Assembly (NCBI GenBank): GCA_936450465.1
Contig: OW388305.1
Coordinates: 43,326,713 to 43,390,712 of the forward strand
Origin: Gibbula magus
Taxonomy: Eukaryota; Mollusca; Gastropoda; Trochida; Trochidae
Length of the DNA stretch: 64,000 nt
Direction of reading: 5' to 3'
The notes under the pieces: model-generated
What the model was told of the DNA's origin: nothing
What the model saw: the letters and a program-made list of their open reading frames with translations, nothing else
Database searches by the model: none
Position numbers and translations under genes: made by a program
Shown: positions 13,501 to 24,115 of the stretch, piece after piece
Numbering within the stretch: position 1 is the first letter of the stretch
How the letters are laid out: each line of letters starts with the position of its first letter

Positions 13501-16500
13501 AAGTACAACTGTATTTATTATGTCTTGTCCGTGGTAATTTTTTATGTTACATTGATCTGTCTGTAAACTATTATATCTGTGTTCAACCCAGTAGGGCAAA
13601 CAACTTCATTCATATATCAATATGGGGTACCTTTCTTAGGGACCAACTGTGAACAGTATTGACTTGTCTGTAAGACCTTTGGTCTGTGTTCAACCCAGTA
13701 GGGCCTACAAATTCATTGGTATATCAATACAAGGTTCCTTTCTTATGTTACAACTGTATTTATCATTTCCATTTAGAATTTCTAAATCTAATTGGTGTTT
13801 CTCTCACATAATTGAAATGTTATATCTTGGTAACTTTTCATCTGCATTCAGCCCATAACAAATGTGTTGTATGTCAACTTTTCTTATGTTATAAATGCCA
13901 CAGTGACTTCTCATACAGAAGTAATTACTATCCCATTTTCATCCATATCTAAATCGTCACAATATCATCTCATATCCTAACTATGATGAGCAATGATCTA
14001 CAACTTTGGCATATCTCAATCGTCATAGGTTTAACAACAGTGTAAAAATGGTCCATTAAACAGCATTGTTTTGTTATTAGAGTTTATGTATGGATGAAAC
14101 CATTAAAAGTTAAAAAATAGTTCAATCATCATAGGGAAATCTGTTTCTTGTTCTATTCAACAAATAGTTTTCGGGGTTGGGGTTTGGACACTATGATCAA
14201 AATGGGTAACATCATGTTGACATTTTTCGGAATATATGTATGGATTAAACCATTACAAGTATAGATAGTTTTCATCATCACTGATAACGAGTTTCTTGCT
14301 CTATTCAACAAATACGTTTCGTGGTTGGAACACCATAATCAACATGGGTAACATCATGTTGAAATATTTCAATTTCAGATACGAGCTTGATACCCTCAAC
14401 CAAACGGTTACCATGGAGCTTCAAATGTACACAACTCTCATCCGGGTCTTTATCACGTGGCTGTATGACGCAGTAACGGAAGATCAGTCAGGGTCAATAT
14501 GGCGGAGTCTCGTGGCCTATCAGGAGGTCATCATTGCCAAGGAGTATATGGGTTTAGAGAGAGCTTTGGGGACTATTTTCTACGCCACGGGCAAGTTCCC
14601 GTCACGTGATGTCTATCTGTGGTTCTCCGAGAGTCAGGATGTGACAAATGCGACGTTCCTATCAGCTCGACGTTATTCGGATCTGGTGCACGCCCTGTAT
14701 GAACGAAATATCAACGTGAGTATGGCGAGAGTTTATTCTGCAGTCTGACAAAAATAGACACTTTTCCAAGAAATAATAGCCCGTAGACATGTTCTGACGC
14801 AATTCACTAACCCAATCACAGGACCTCAAACAAGCGCTTTCGGTGGGAGAAGCTAGGGGCAGATAACTCCAAACAGTTATCTTTTCATCTGTTCCGAATG
14901 ATTTCAAAACTGCTACCCTTTTAAAAACTATGATGTGATTTGTCATGTAGCTATGTGACTGGGCTTTGTCTGGGCTAATCTGGTACGGAACACGCGCCTA
15001 TACGGGGTGTCCCCAAACCTTTTGGCGAGAAATCTATAGAACCAGTTCATATCTCGATATGAACTATTTTGCTGATTTAATTCCTCGGAACAGCGTTGAT
15101 TTTAATCAGACTGAGTTCCAGACATTGCCGTAAACATGTAACTTGGCCTAGGATGTACTGTCACTTTAAATCATTTCAGGGAAACCAAATGTTGCTGGGC
15201 GTGCTGGGTCGGATGCGAGCAGAGATCCGTCGAAACGATTTGGCCGGAAGAGGGTCCGTCAAGATGGCGCAGCTCTGGTTTGGGAACATGACTCGCTACA
15301 TGGATCTGCTCCTGGAGACACAGAAGGAGTTGGCTGATGAGATCACGCAGATGTTGGACGAGAGACAGGCGACCAACCTACAGAAGATGGTGGCCATCTC
15401 CATTGTGTTCGTCTGCGTCTTCATCCTGTGTCCTGTCATCACATACGCCGTATATTCGCTCACGAACGAGATTCAAACGTATTCGATAACACTGGCTGAA
15501 AGGTATGTAAATACCGGGTTTTATTACATGACGAGCAGTGAAATACTGGGATTTATCAGTGAAATAAACTGTCTATCAAGCTACAGTGAAATAACTTATA
15601 TTTTCACTGCGAACGGTGACTGATATATAATTTGACGTCATAAAACAATGGTCTCGCGCGGCGATTTGGCTTATGACGTCACAGTGTTACTGTGGTGACG
15701 GGCTGTTCCTTGCCGTCGCTTGGCTTGAAAACGACCCTTTTCGGGCGTAATTACATGGATAATATCATATAATAAAATAAAATAATATAATTATATATTT
15801 TCACTCGTGGCTTCGCCACTCGTGAAAATATAACCTTTCTACCTCACTCGATGAGATAAACATGGTATTAGTCAAGAAAAGACAGATATCCTCTATTTCT
15901 CACATGTATCACATGTATCACATTTATCACATTCGTAAAAAGTGTTCAACTCCGAACACACAGACTCCATTCGAGTAGGCCAATATAAACTTGGTATTCG
16001 ACAAGAAATGTCAAATATTACCAATACCTCTTTTACACAGTAATAGTTGATAGACTGATAGTAGACTCTATCCCTGCAAAAACTATTCCCAGAACCTCAC
16101 TCTGCTCCAGATACCAAACTGTAATCGCGCCACATGGACATAAATCAAGCTTCCTCAAGATATCAGACTCTCATCTCTAACTGTGTTTAAGTCAAGACTC
16201 AAAACTCATTGTTTTCTACCTTAACCTCAGTTGACTTACATTATGTTCTGTAATGATCCATATGCCTTAATTAATTATATTGTTCATAGATTTCATACCA
16301 TAATGTCATATCATATAACCAGAACAAAAGCCCTGAACAAGGAGAAGAGGCGAACGGATACCCTGCTGTATCAGATGCTACCCAAGTCCGTTGCGGACAT
16401 CCTGAAGCGGAACGAGGAGGTCCATGCTGAGAACTACGAGATGGCCACCATCTTCTTCTCGGACATCCAGGGCTTCACCAACATCTCGGCCCGCAGCTCC

Positions 16501-19500
16501 CCCGTGCAAGTCGTCCAGATGCTCAATAGTCTCTACTCCTGCTTCGACGACAGGATCGCCCAGTACGACGTCTACAAGGTGGAGACCATAGGCGACGCGT
16601 ACATGGTTGTTTCCGGTGAGCGTTGTAGTTGAGGGCAGTGACGGAACCAGATGGGGGTCCAGGGGTTGATCCGCTTATGGGAAGAGCTTATGTTTGCATT
16701 TACTCGTTCAATAAGATGATATTATACAAGTCTGAGATTATTTTAGACTTAAGAAAGCATTTTTTATTTGTACCAGATGGGGCTTCAGGGAGATTATGTG
16801 TCTTTCCATCTGTCCGATCGTCCTACCGATCCTTACCATATTCTACCCATTTTGCTATATTTGTCTCCCCCCGAAGGGTCGGGAGACATATCGTTTTTGG
16901 TTGAATTCCCGTCAGCGTTGGCGTCGTCGTTGACGTCGGCGTTCCCATTGTTTCCGGAGCATATCCTCGAGTGCCCGAAGTTCGTGACCCTAAGCATATA
17001 CCTAGAATTTTCTCTTCAATAAATGCAGTCAAGTTTGAAAGTTTACAGCAAAATTAAAACATTTTATAAATTACCTGACAGGATCAAGTGGATATTTTAC
17101 ACCTCTAAAACTACTTGACCAATCTTCACCAAATTTGGTATTCAACATCCCCATATTATGCAGATGTGCCTTTTGGGTGTTTGAACTTTTGAAATGTAAT
17201 TTATTTCTGCTTCCATAGTAACGATTAGGACAAAAATATTACACGTCGGTGATTGATTGTATTGTCAATATCAAAGCCCATTCCAAAATGAATATTTTTT
17301 AGAAACTTATTTTGCTAAAAGCTTTCGGTACGAGAATGGGCAGGTAACTCCGAATACTTTCAAAAACTGTTTAAAAACTGGGTTTTGTCTGTACTAAACA
17401 GGTACGGAACACGCGCCTATACGTACTGTTCTCAGACCTTGTGCCGAGGCATCTATAGAACCAGTTCGTATCCCGATATGAACAATGTTGCAGCTTTTAT
17501 TCCTCGAAACAGGGTCGATTTAATCAGTCTGTAATGTTCGTTGTAATGGGCAGATAGCGGATGGGGGGAGAATATGAGCCATGTTCGCTCTTTTCGTGAA
17601 AGGGTCTTGAATTTGAGTCTTGTTTTTCTATTTTCAAATGATCTTGTGTAAAACAATAATACACTCTGTGCAATAATCTACCCGTTGTGAATTATTGTGT
17701 CAAATTCGCTAAAGCTCTGGGTTTACCACAATAATGAACTCTAGACAAATAACCCGTTATTACTCGCAACTTATATTCTTCAAGGACTGAGGGGTTCTGA
17801 GGTTGATTCGCTTACCAGTCTGAGATTACATGAATAATTTTTTCTGAATCATATCTTACTGAATAGGTTCATGAGTCATTTACAAACTGAATAAATTGAT
17901 TATAATTAATAATGATGTGTACCCAGGTATCCCGAAGCGTAACGAGGCGAGGCACGCAGCCGAGATATGTACCATGGCCCTGGATCTGCTGCATCACATC
18001 AGTAGACTGGAGATCCCACATCTACCTGGCACCAAGTTCAAGCTCAGGATCGGATGCCATACAGGTAATACATTAAAGGGGCTGTAACACGCATTTTCAT
18101 CGAAATAAAAATACCAAACAAAATGGAAAATATTATTTATGTCTATATCTTATATACATGTTCTATGGTTGCTGGAGTGGTTTGGACTGAAGCCAGCATA
18201 CTTATGGAAATAAAGATATCTAACAAAATGGAAAATATTAATTATGTCTATATCTTATATACAGGTTCTGTGGTTGCTGGCGTGGTGGGGAGCAAGATGC
18301 CGCGCTACTGTCTGTTCGGGGAGACGGTCAGTGTTGCTGCCAAGATGGAGGCCCTTGGAAAACGTGAGTTTTTAAAATGATTATTTTATTGAGTATATTT
18401 ACCTAGAATTGTGATGAGACGAGGTCATAATACTTCACCTTGAGACCTTGACCTTGGTTCAAAAACCATTTCTCGATAACTTTAACCTGGGCCATAATTT
18501 GCAATTGGTCAGTTATAGGCCTGTGATAGTTGACATGTGCATCAATTGTGATGAGAGCATTCAGATAAGGCAATAATTTTACCATGTGACCTTGACCTTC
18601 GCAAAGGAATCATTTTTCTAAAACTTTAACCTTGGTCATAACTTTTGATTGGTCAGTGGTGGGCCTTTGATTCTTGACATGTGCATCAAGTTTAATGAGA
18701 TCTTTCAGACGATGTGATAATTTATTTACTTTGTGACCTTGACCTTGGCGCAGGAACAACTTTTCGAAAACGTTACATTGGTCAGTAATATATATATATA
18801 TACACATACATACATACAATATTAGTACCGTATTCGCCGTAATAGAAGCCCTGGGCGTTAAAAAAATCGTAAAAAGGGGGCGTTTATTAAAAAAAATGTC
18901 TATTGATGTCCAAAAGAAAAGAGTTTTAATCAAAATAAGTGTATCAAATAAATGTAAAGAAGAGTTAAATGTCGCAGTTTATTATCTGTATCAAATTCCA
19001 AACGGTACTGATACATAATTTGCAATGGCAATTGAAACTAATTAAAACTCACGAAGATACAATGAGTAATTGAATCCGCCATCTTGTCGCATCATTACTC
19101 TTATCCAATGAAACTTTAGTTTGCTAGGAATCTAAATATAAGCACCAATGAACGGCAGCATAAACACAATCAGCTAATAAGTACATGGTGCAGAACGATT
19201 ATGTAAACACTATTCCCGGGTCATGACATGCTTTATTTATATCACATTGACAACTACACGTGAACAAAATAACGTTCATGACAAATTCGCGGTCAGTTTG
19301 CTAGTGTCATCTGTACTTGTGAGAAATCTTCCAAGAGAGTTTAGCAAGACATTTTCCTGTTTCTTAAAACATGGCGGTTGCATAAAATGTGTAGTGACTG
19401 GGGGACTGGAAATACCATGTATACCTTACACTTTACTGGACATAATAGGTTGATAGCAAGATTGAGAACTCTAGGATATCTTCTTCAATGAAACATCAGT

Positions 19501-21306
19501 AATATAGGTCGATACAAAAGAGGGGCGTTTATTAGGGGTCATTTTCCGCGAGTCAAAAATGGCTTAGGGGGGCGTTTATTAGGAGAGGGCGTTTATTAAG
19601 ATGAATACGGTAGTTATCGTTGGCATTTTAAGTCCAAACTATGTTTATAAATAGGGGGCATCGGTCACAGGCGCCAGACCCTAGATATACACATATATAT
19701 GTATTTACCTACCTATGTAATATAAAACGAAGTTATGACACTGTCCGCCATCTTGAATCCTGGCATAGGACCGGAAATGGTTACACTGGTTTGCTGGCTC
19801 AAATACGCTTTGTAACATTCGCAGACTGATCTAAGTTTACATTTCCGGTCCTTTGCCAGGATTCAAGATGGCGGACAGTGTCATACATAGATATATATAC
19901 GTAGGTGTATATTTAGGGTCTGGCGCCTGTGGCATCGGTGTTTCACAAACACACATTGTTCGTAGTGATTTCATTTTCCATGGACACCGTGAGCAAATCC
20001 TAGTCTTGATCTTGGTGAATAAAATGTGCGCTTATCATTGTTTAAACATACATTGAGATCGATCGCCAAAACCCTACGGTGTCACATATACGGAGTTGAC
20101 TGAATTCTGACCTTTTTCGCCTATTAGCTGGACGTATTCACATCAGTCAAGCTACCCACGACTCCGTCATTTCCCATGGAGGATTCTTTATGGTTGAAAG
20201 GGAAGACGCCATTGCTAAGGTAAGTAACCAGGTCCCCATTTAGGTAACGACCTCGGCTCATATGTCGAGAGCAAAAAATTAATTCCGTCCAAAATGAACG
20301 TGCACGGAGAACAATAAAGAGTTATTACAAGCGTTAAGCATGTATGGTAACTTAAAGGTTTGTGGTACATCGTTAAAGCTCAATTTCTTTAAATTTCTCA
20401 TGTCCAAGACGTAAAATCGGACATTATTTGTCACAATCTTATTAAAATCAGATCATTGACTTGCTCCCTAGGCTTATGACTAATTTAAGTTGTTACTCAA
20501 CTATGATCTGATGGAATCCCGTTGAGCTCCGTGTCCACAGGAAGTTATTACAAGAAATTACCAAGTTTAGCGCAAATAAGTTCCGCAAAAGAGATGAACG
20601 ACCAGTTGCGCGAACGAGGTCGTTCATCTCTGCTGCTGAACGTATTTTTGCCTTGGCCTGTGGTCAGACCAATCAGACACCACTTTTCTTAGCCACTTCG
20701 ACTTATTGAGTTTCCCTCTGAATAAAGTAAAGTCCGCAAAGCACACATACTATTTGTGCGATAGTGATGTGTCAGACTCGCCTTGAGTCATGGTAGATCA
20801 GCGTTTCTGCTCATGGGGCATTTCCCCTATCGAGGGCTGCAGGTGTACCAAAAGCCAACATTTGGAATACTTCGGCAATTTCCGTTAAGGTATTCTCTTC
20901 GCAACGTTGCTCAGGAAAGCCATGTTTGAACTTCTCAGTTTCTTTCAGAAATTTGAAAGCATGACTGTGGTTCGTAAGATTATAACTTCCTGTGGACACG
21001 GAATTCTACGGAATTGCGTCAGGTCATAGATGAGTGACAAGTAAGCCTAGGATGAGATTTTAATGAGATTGTTCTTAGTAACTTCGCATGAAAAATAAAA
21101 TCAGGAAATTAATGTGGAGTGATCTTCTCTGTTGCCAGGACAACAAAGAGCTTCAGCTGTTCCTGAAAGGTTCTGTGCGCACCTACTGGCTGACCGGAAG
21201 GGATGGAGTTGCCTCCCTTCAACAGTCTTCAATAACTGCTGACTCTGCTGAATCAACCGACAGTGAAGATAGACAGCATCAGGACGGTAACTATATATTT
21301 TTATAG
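7414..21306 (+). CDS. NIT-domain receptor guanylate cyclase (10 coding exons, 670 aa)
   Basis: Joined exons: 7414-7591, 8092-8288, 13301-13488, 14379-14715, 15180-15502, 16323-16615, 17927-18064, 18265-18363, 20128-20219, 21139-21306. All junctions are GT-AG and phases fit (2013 nt, 671 codons with stop). Predicted order: cytosolic N-terminus; TM1 at about 75-95; extracellular NIT-type helical domain at about 96-368; TM2 at about 371-393; signalling helix at about 408-445; class III cyclase domain at about 445-625; acidic/Ser-rich tail. There is no kinase-homology domain. Metal ligands Asp455 (FFSDIQGFT) and Asp499 (ETIGDAYM) and guanine-specificity residues Glu495 and Cys567 are present. The usual NTASR motif reads SVAAK, so Asn is Ser574 and Arg is Lys578. 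NIT domains are thought to sense nitrate/nitrite; the ligand here is unknown. Expected reaction is GTP to cGMP at the membrane, but activity is doubtful. The last exon may instead splice at 21287 (GACG/GTAACT) to an unseen exon. Confidence 0.9.
8092..8288 (+). CDS. NIT guanylate cyclase, exon 2 (TM1)
   Basis: The acceptor is AAAATTGCAG/G and the donor CTGCAG/GTAACA. The exon encodes the first membrane segment ([15 protein letters not shown]...) and the start of the extracellular sensor. It ends in phase 0. Confidence 0.88.
8621..8765 (+). repeat. Left terminal inverted repeat of the 4-kb transposon
   Basis: It pairs with 12452-12590. Identity is high in the inner part and includes a shared run GAAAATATGTGATAGCATT. 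The outermost shared bases are TAG(G/T)CCATGA. Confidence 0.75.
9385..11737 (+). pseudogene. Decayed transposon ORF of a widespread uncharacterised family
   Basis: Overlapping frames at 9385-9681, 9567-10040, 9829-10377, 10319-10645, 10534-10764, 10792-11304 and 11213-11737 form one protein broken by several frameshifts and stops. I recognise its signature blocks from uncharacterised proteins common in fish, cnidarians and molluscs: [70 protein letters not shown], and [13 protein letters not shown] in the frame beside the 11213 frame. The order of the blocks is kept and no introns are needed. I do not know the biochemical role. Its place between long inverted repeats argues for a transposase or accessory protein. 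Confidence 0.75.
12452..12590 (-). repeat. Right terminal inverted repeat of the 4-kb transposon
   Basis: This is the reverse complement of 8621-8765, with small indels, for example GAGGAATAATACTCA against GAGGGAAATAATGCTCA. Confidence 0.75.
12741..13258. mobile_element. Tc1/mariner-type MITE, copy 2
   Basis: The 518-bp element is flanked by TA on both sides. Its ends are AACTACACGGCAAAATAATG and, at the right, the inverted form finishing GCCTGGCAGTT; both ends then share CACCTCAGTTG. The interior matches 5484-6007 (TTCGATTAATTCAATATTT, GATGCATTTGA, GGCACGATACAATAA). The right end is only 42 bp upstream of cyclase exon 3. Confidence 0.78.
13301..13488 (+). CDS. NIT guanylate cyclase, exon 3 (start of sensor)
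   Basis: The acceptor is TCACTCACAG/GAGGAG and the donor CGTCATAG/GTACTT. It encodes the membrane-proximal part of the extracellular region ([20 protein letters not shown]...), which resembles the first helices of NIT domains. It ends with two bases of an Arg codon. Confidence 0.88.
14379..14715 (+). CDS. NIT guanylate cyclase, exon 4 (core NIT domain)
   Basis: The acceptor is AATTTCAG/ATACG and the donor ATCAAC/GTGAGT. It holds the hallmark NIT helix with [19 protein letters not shown] (family pattern Y..ll.AKE..G.ERA.G) and a following FYATGKF segment. This is the clearest evidence for the sensor type. Confidence 0.92.
15180..15502 (+). CDS. NIT guanylate cyclase, exon 5 (end of sensor, TM2)
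   Basis: The acceptor is TCATTTCAG/GGAAAC and the donor GAAAG/GTATGT. The exon encodes the last NIT helices, with a [12 protein letters not shown] segment, then TM2 ([18 protein letters not shown]) and a juxtamembrane stretch that leads into the signalling helix. Confidence 0.92.
16323..16615 (+). CDS. NIT guanylate cyclase, exon 6 (signalling helix, catalytic core)
   Basis: The acceptor is ATAACCAG/AACAAA and the donor TTTCCG/GTGAGC. It contains [11 protein letters not shown], the typical linker before receptor-type cyclase domains, then FFSDIQGFT with the first metal Asp and [14 protein letters not shown] with the guanine-contacting Glu and the second Asp. It is much more GC-rich than its flanks, as expected for a constrained exon. 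Confidence 0.95.
16640..17240. repeat. Dispersed repeat in cyclase intron 6
   Basis: The core at about 16866-16892 is a small palindrome (CTCCCCCCGAAGGGTCGGGAG). It resembles the ACCCCC...GGGGGT starts of the elements at 53384 and 60249. Downstream text about ACTACTTGACCAATCTTCACC is of the kind found inside those elements. The boundaries are uncertain. Confidence 0.35.
17927..18064 (+). CDS. NIT guanylate cyclase, exon 7 (cyclase domain)
   Basis: The acceptor is GTACCCAG/GTATCC and the donor CATACAG/GTAATA. It encodes [19 protein letters not shown] (family pattern SGLP.RNG..HA.EIA.MAL) and LRIGCHTG, the loop before the second half of the cyclase fold. Confidence 0.93.
18108..18290 (+). repeat. 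Local duplication of an intron-exon border
   Basis: The block at about 18120-18172 and the block at about 18225-18281 are near copies: ACAAAATGGAAAATATTA, TTATGTCTATATCTTATATACA, then GGTTGCTGG(A/C)GTGGT. The period is about 105 bp. The second copy is the real acceptor and start of exon 8 (ACAG/GTTCTG). In the first the acceptor AG is lost (ACATG) and the coding part diverges. Confidence 0.8.
18265..18363 (+). CDS. NIT guanylate cyclase, exon 8 (altered catalytic motif)
   Basis: The acceptor is TATATACAG/GTTCTG and the donor AAAAC/GTGAGT. It encodes [20 protein letters not shown] followed by [12 protein letters not shown]. Cys567 (guanine selection) is kept. The following motif is normally VNTASRMES; here Asn is Ser574 and Arg is Lys578. 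Confidence 0.93.
18828..19610. mobile_element. MITE, family C (CCGTATT..TAATA ends), long copy
   Basis: The left end is CCGTATTCGCCGTAATAGAA and the right end the inverted TTATTAAGATGAATACGG, with several internal GGGCGTTTATTA motifs. It is 783 bp long and lies in intron 8 of the cyclase gene. The same family is at 45713-46093 and 63509-63746. I see no matching target duplication here. Confidence 0.65.
19664..19937. repeat. Foldback element, arms ~100 bp
   Basis: The left arm (about 19667-19780) and right arm (about 19840-19935) are reverse complements, sharing ACAGGCGCCAGACCCTA, GACACTGTCCGCCATCTTGA and GGACCGGAAATG. The ~60-bp loop is unique. It lies in intron 8 of the cyclase gene. Confidence 0.85.
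20128..20219 (+). CDS. NIT guanylate cyclase, exon 9 (end of cyclase domain)
   Basis: The acceptor is CGCCTATTAG/CTGGAC and the donor GCTAAG/GTAAGT. It encodes [14 protein letters not shown] and [14 protein letters not shown], matching the typical cyclase C-terminal pattern (..kIhiS..t...L...ggf....RG.i..KGkG). Confidence 0.9.
20434..21070. mobile_element. Foldback MITE, family D (AATCT.ATTAAAATC ends)
   Basis: About 115 bp at each end are imperfect inverted repeats, with shared AATCT(T/C)ATTAAAATC, CCTAGGCTTA and CCGTGTCCACAGGAAGTTAT. It fills most of intron 9 of the cyclase gene. A much smaller relative is at 32048-32152. Confidence 0.75.
21139..21306 (+). CDS. NIT guanylate cyclase, exon 10 (C-terminal tail)
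   Basis: The acceptor is TGTTGCCAG/GACAAC. It encodes [20 protein letters not shown], the usual end of the cyclase domain (KG.v.TYwL.G), then a Ser/Asp/Glu-rich tail and a TAG at 21304-21306. An alternative donor GACG/GTAACT at 21286/21287 would drop the last few residues and require a further exon that I did not find. Confidence 0.8.
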   Translation, partial: DNKELQLFLKGSVRTYWLTGRDGVASLQQSSITADSAESTDSEDRQHQDGNYIFL

Positions 21307-22427
21307 CTGAAATGGGTGGAATTATCATGAAACCGCCCCTTGTTAATTATAAATGAGCGGGCCGTTGCAGATGATATTGACCCTCTCAATGTTGACGACG
21401 GGCCGTTATCTGAAAAAACAGCGCTACCTCTATAATATGAATTCAGCATGTTTGTATTGTGATTGCGACAGAATAGTATGAAAAGGATTTGCACGCATCT
21501 AAAATATATGTTACTCAAATGGAAGCAAAATTGTTTGAAACAATAGCACTCATGATAGAGAAATATAGATTTATGTTTGTTGTCAATTTGATTTAAACAG
21601 AACAATGGATTTCTGGTAAACGATATACTTCCTAATGCGCCCTTCTCTTCCCACAGAGGTTACTCCATTCAGTTCTCCCACCCAACCTCTGATGCATATG
21701 TAATGCAGTTTGCCCATAATTCCCTGGGGCGAACGTTTGCATCAATCCAATCAAACAACGTTTTACATCTGCGTAAAGGTAGCCTATGTGCAGATATGTA
21801 GAGATATGTCCAGATGAAGCAACTAATCATTTCTACAGTTACGGGCTACACCTTTTGAAACATCGTCGCTGATTGCATAACTAACTTTTGATGCAACCAA
21901 TCAGGGCCCATATTTTCGAAGCTGTCTTAGTGCTAAGATAATCGTAAGTCAATGAAAATGTATGGCACTTATACGACTATCTTAGCGCTAACAGAGCTTG
22001 AAAATATTGGTCCAGGATGGAAGAACTGATTGGAGAAGCCTCTTGGGGGAGAGAATACATTCAACCTACGTGTCCTACATTTGATAACATGGCTTGTCTA
22101 TTCAATCATGCGAATAGTCTTCAGATCTAATCATTATGAACGACATTTATTTTCTAGGAAAGGAACACGTTTGGGGACATCACTAGTAACTTTGCTATGA
22201 CGTCACTTCCTGAAAGAATTTGACGTCACTTCCTGAAAGATTATTGACGTCACTTGCATTCATAATTTCAGTTCTGCATAGTTAAACAAGTATATCCTAT
22301 GCATTATTGTCATATTTTTTTTTTATCTGCATAACCGATAATGTCCATGGTCTTGTCACTAAATTCTGCCCAACCCACTGCTGTCAAAGCAGTCTGTCAG
22401 TTAAAGATATTCAAAACATCATTTTTA

Positions 22428-22860
22428 GCTCATCAGGCGCTGAAAGGCCCGATGGGCTAATGGCATGGAATGGAGTCCATCCGTCCGTTCGTAAACATTT
22501 CGCTTTTTCGACTTCTTCCCCAGAAGCAATGACTCTAGAGTGCTGAAATTGTATTTACAGACTCCTTGGCTGGAGGGGATTCTAAATTGTAAATTTGGTG
22601 ACCCTGTGACCCGAAATATGGGTCACAAAGGTCATGACCTAAAAAGCTATTTTCATCCTTCTCTCCAGTCCCACTGATTCTAGAGAGCTGAAATTTTAGG
22701 TGCAGACTCTTTTGCCATTGGGGATACTAAGTTGTAGATTTGGTGAGTCTGTGACCCCAAATTGGGTAACATGGGTCACAACCTAAAACCTCTGGTAGTT
22801 TACACCATCACTCTTCAGATTTTATGTGCTCTTCACTCACTATTGAGGCAAGGGAAGTAA
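22428..22860 (+). repeat. Dispersed repeat with AGCTCATCAGG start
   Basis: It begins TTTTAGCTCATCAGGCGCTGAAAGGCCCGATGGGCTA, a short hairpin, and continues with CCATCCGTCCGTTCG and CTCTAGAGTGCTGAAAT. A reverse-complement copy lies at about 35605-36052 in the SLC17 gene. It leads directly into the tandem array, as in composite elements with a tandem core. Confidence 0.6.
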
Positions 22861-22871
22861 TCCCAAAGATA

Positions 22872-24115
22872 ACCTAGTGGTGGAGTGGTGCCTTTTGCTA
22901 TTTTGGTTATTCTGAATTTTTTATTTTTTCTGGTTTCCATTGAAACAATTTGATCTTAGTGCAAATTGGGGGTAGGGACCTTTTCCGGCCTCTATTTCAA
23001 AATCTATTTAGTATTTCTTTACGAAACTTGGTATGTGGTTAGACCTAGTGGTGGAGTGGTGCCTTTTGCTATTTTGGTTATTCTGAATTTTTTATTTTTT
23101 CTGGTTTCCATGGAAACAATTTGAACTTAGTGCAAATTGGGGGTAGGGACCTTTTCCGGCCTCTATTTCAAAATCTATTTAGTATTTCTTTACGAAACTT
23201 GGCATGTGGTTAGACCTAGTGGTGGAGTGGTGCCTTTTGCTATTTTGGTTATTCTGAATTTTTTTTTTTTTTCTGGTTTCCATGGAAACAATTTGAACTT
23301 AGTGCAAATTGGGGGTAGGGACCTTTTCCGGCCTCTATTTCAAAATCTATTTAGTATTTCTTTACGAAACTTGGTATGTGGTTAGACCTAGTGGTGGAGT
23401 GGTGCCTTTTGCTATTTTGGTTATTCTGAATTTTTTATTTTTTCTGGTTTCCATGGAAACAATTTGAACTTAGTGCAAATTGGGGGTAGGGACCTTTTCC
23501 GGCCTCTATTTCAAAATCTATTTAGTATTTCTTTACGAAACTTGGCATGTGGTTAGACCTAGTGGTGGAGTGGTGCCTTTTGCTATTTTGGTTATTCTGA
23601 ATTTTTTATTTGTTCTGGTTTCCATGGAAACAATTTGAACTTAGTGCATATTTGGGGTAGGGACCTTTTCCGGCCTCTATCTCCAAAACCATTCAATATT
23701 TGTTCACCAAACTTGGTATTTGCTTAGACCTAGTGATAGAGTGGTGCCTTTTGCTACTTTGGTTATTCTGATTTTTTTATTTTTACTGGTTTCCATGGCA
23801 ACAATTTCAACTTAGTGAAATTGGGGATAGGGACCTTTTCCGGCCTCTATGTCAAAATCTATCAAGTATTTCTTTACGAAACTTGGTATGTGGTTAGACC
23901 TAGTGGTGGAGTGGTGCCTTTTGCTATTTTGGTTATTCTGAATTTTTTTTTTTTCTGGTTTCCATGGAAACAATTTGAACTTAGTGCATATTGGGGGTAG
24001 GGACCTTTTCCGGCCTCTATCTCCAAAACCGTTCAATATTTTTTCAGCAAACTTTGTATTTGCTTTGACCTAGTGATAGAGTGGTGCCTTTTGCTACTTT
24101 GGCTATTCTGAATTT
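22872..24115 (+). repeat. Tandem array, ~171-bp unit, ~7.2 copies
   Basis: AGACCTAGTG recurs at 23041, 23212, 23384, 23555, 23726 and 23896, with variants near 22876 and 24066, so the period is 170-172 bp. Units share GGAGTGGTGCCTTTTGCTA, GGTTTCCATGGAAACAATTT and GGACCTTTTCCGGCCTCTAT. The central four are nearly identical and the outer ones more diverged. Open frames inside it are by-products of the repeat. Confidence 0.95.

Noticed and set aside
23137..24036. Open frames on both strands in the 22.9-24.1 kb region
   Set aside because: They are periodic products of the 171-bp tandem repeat.
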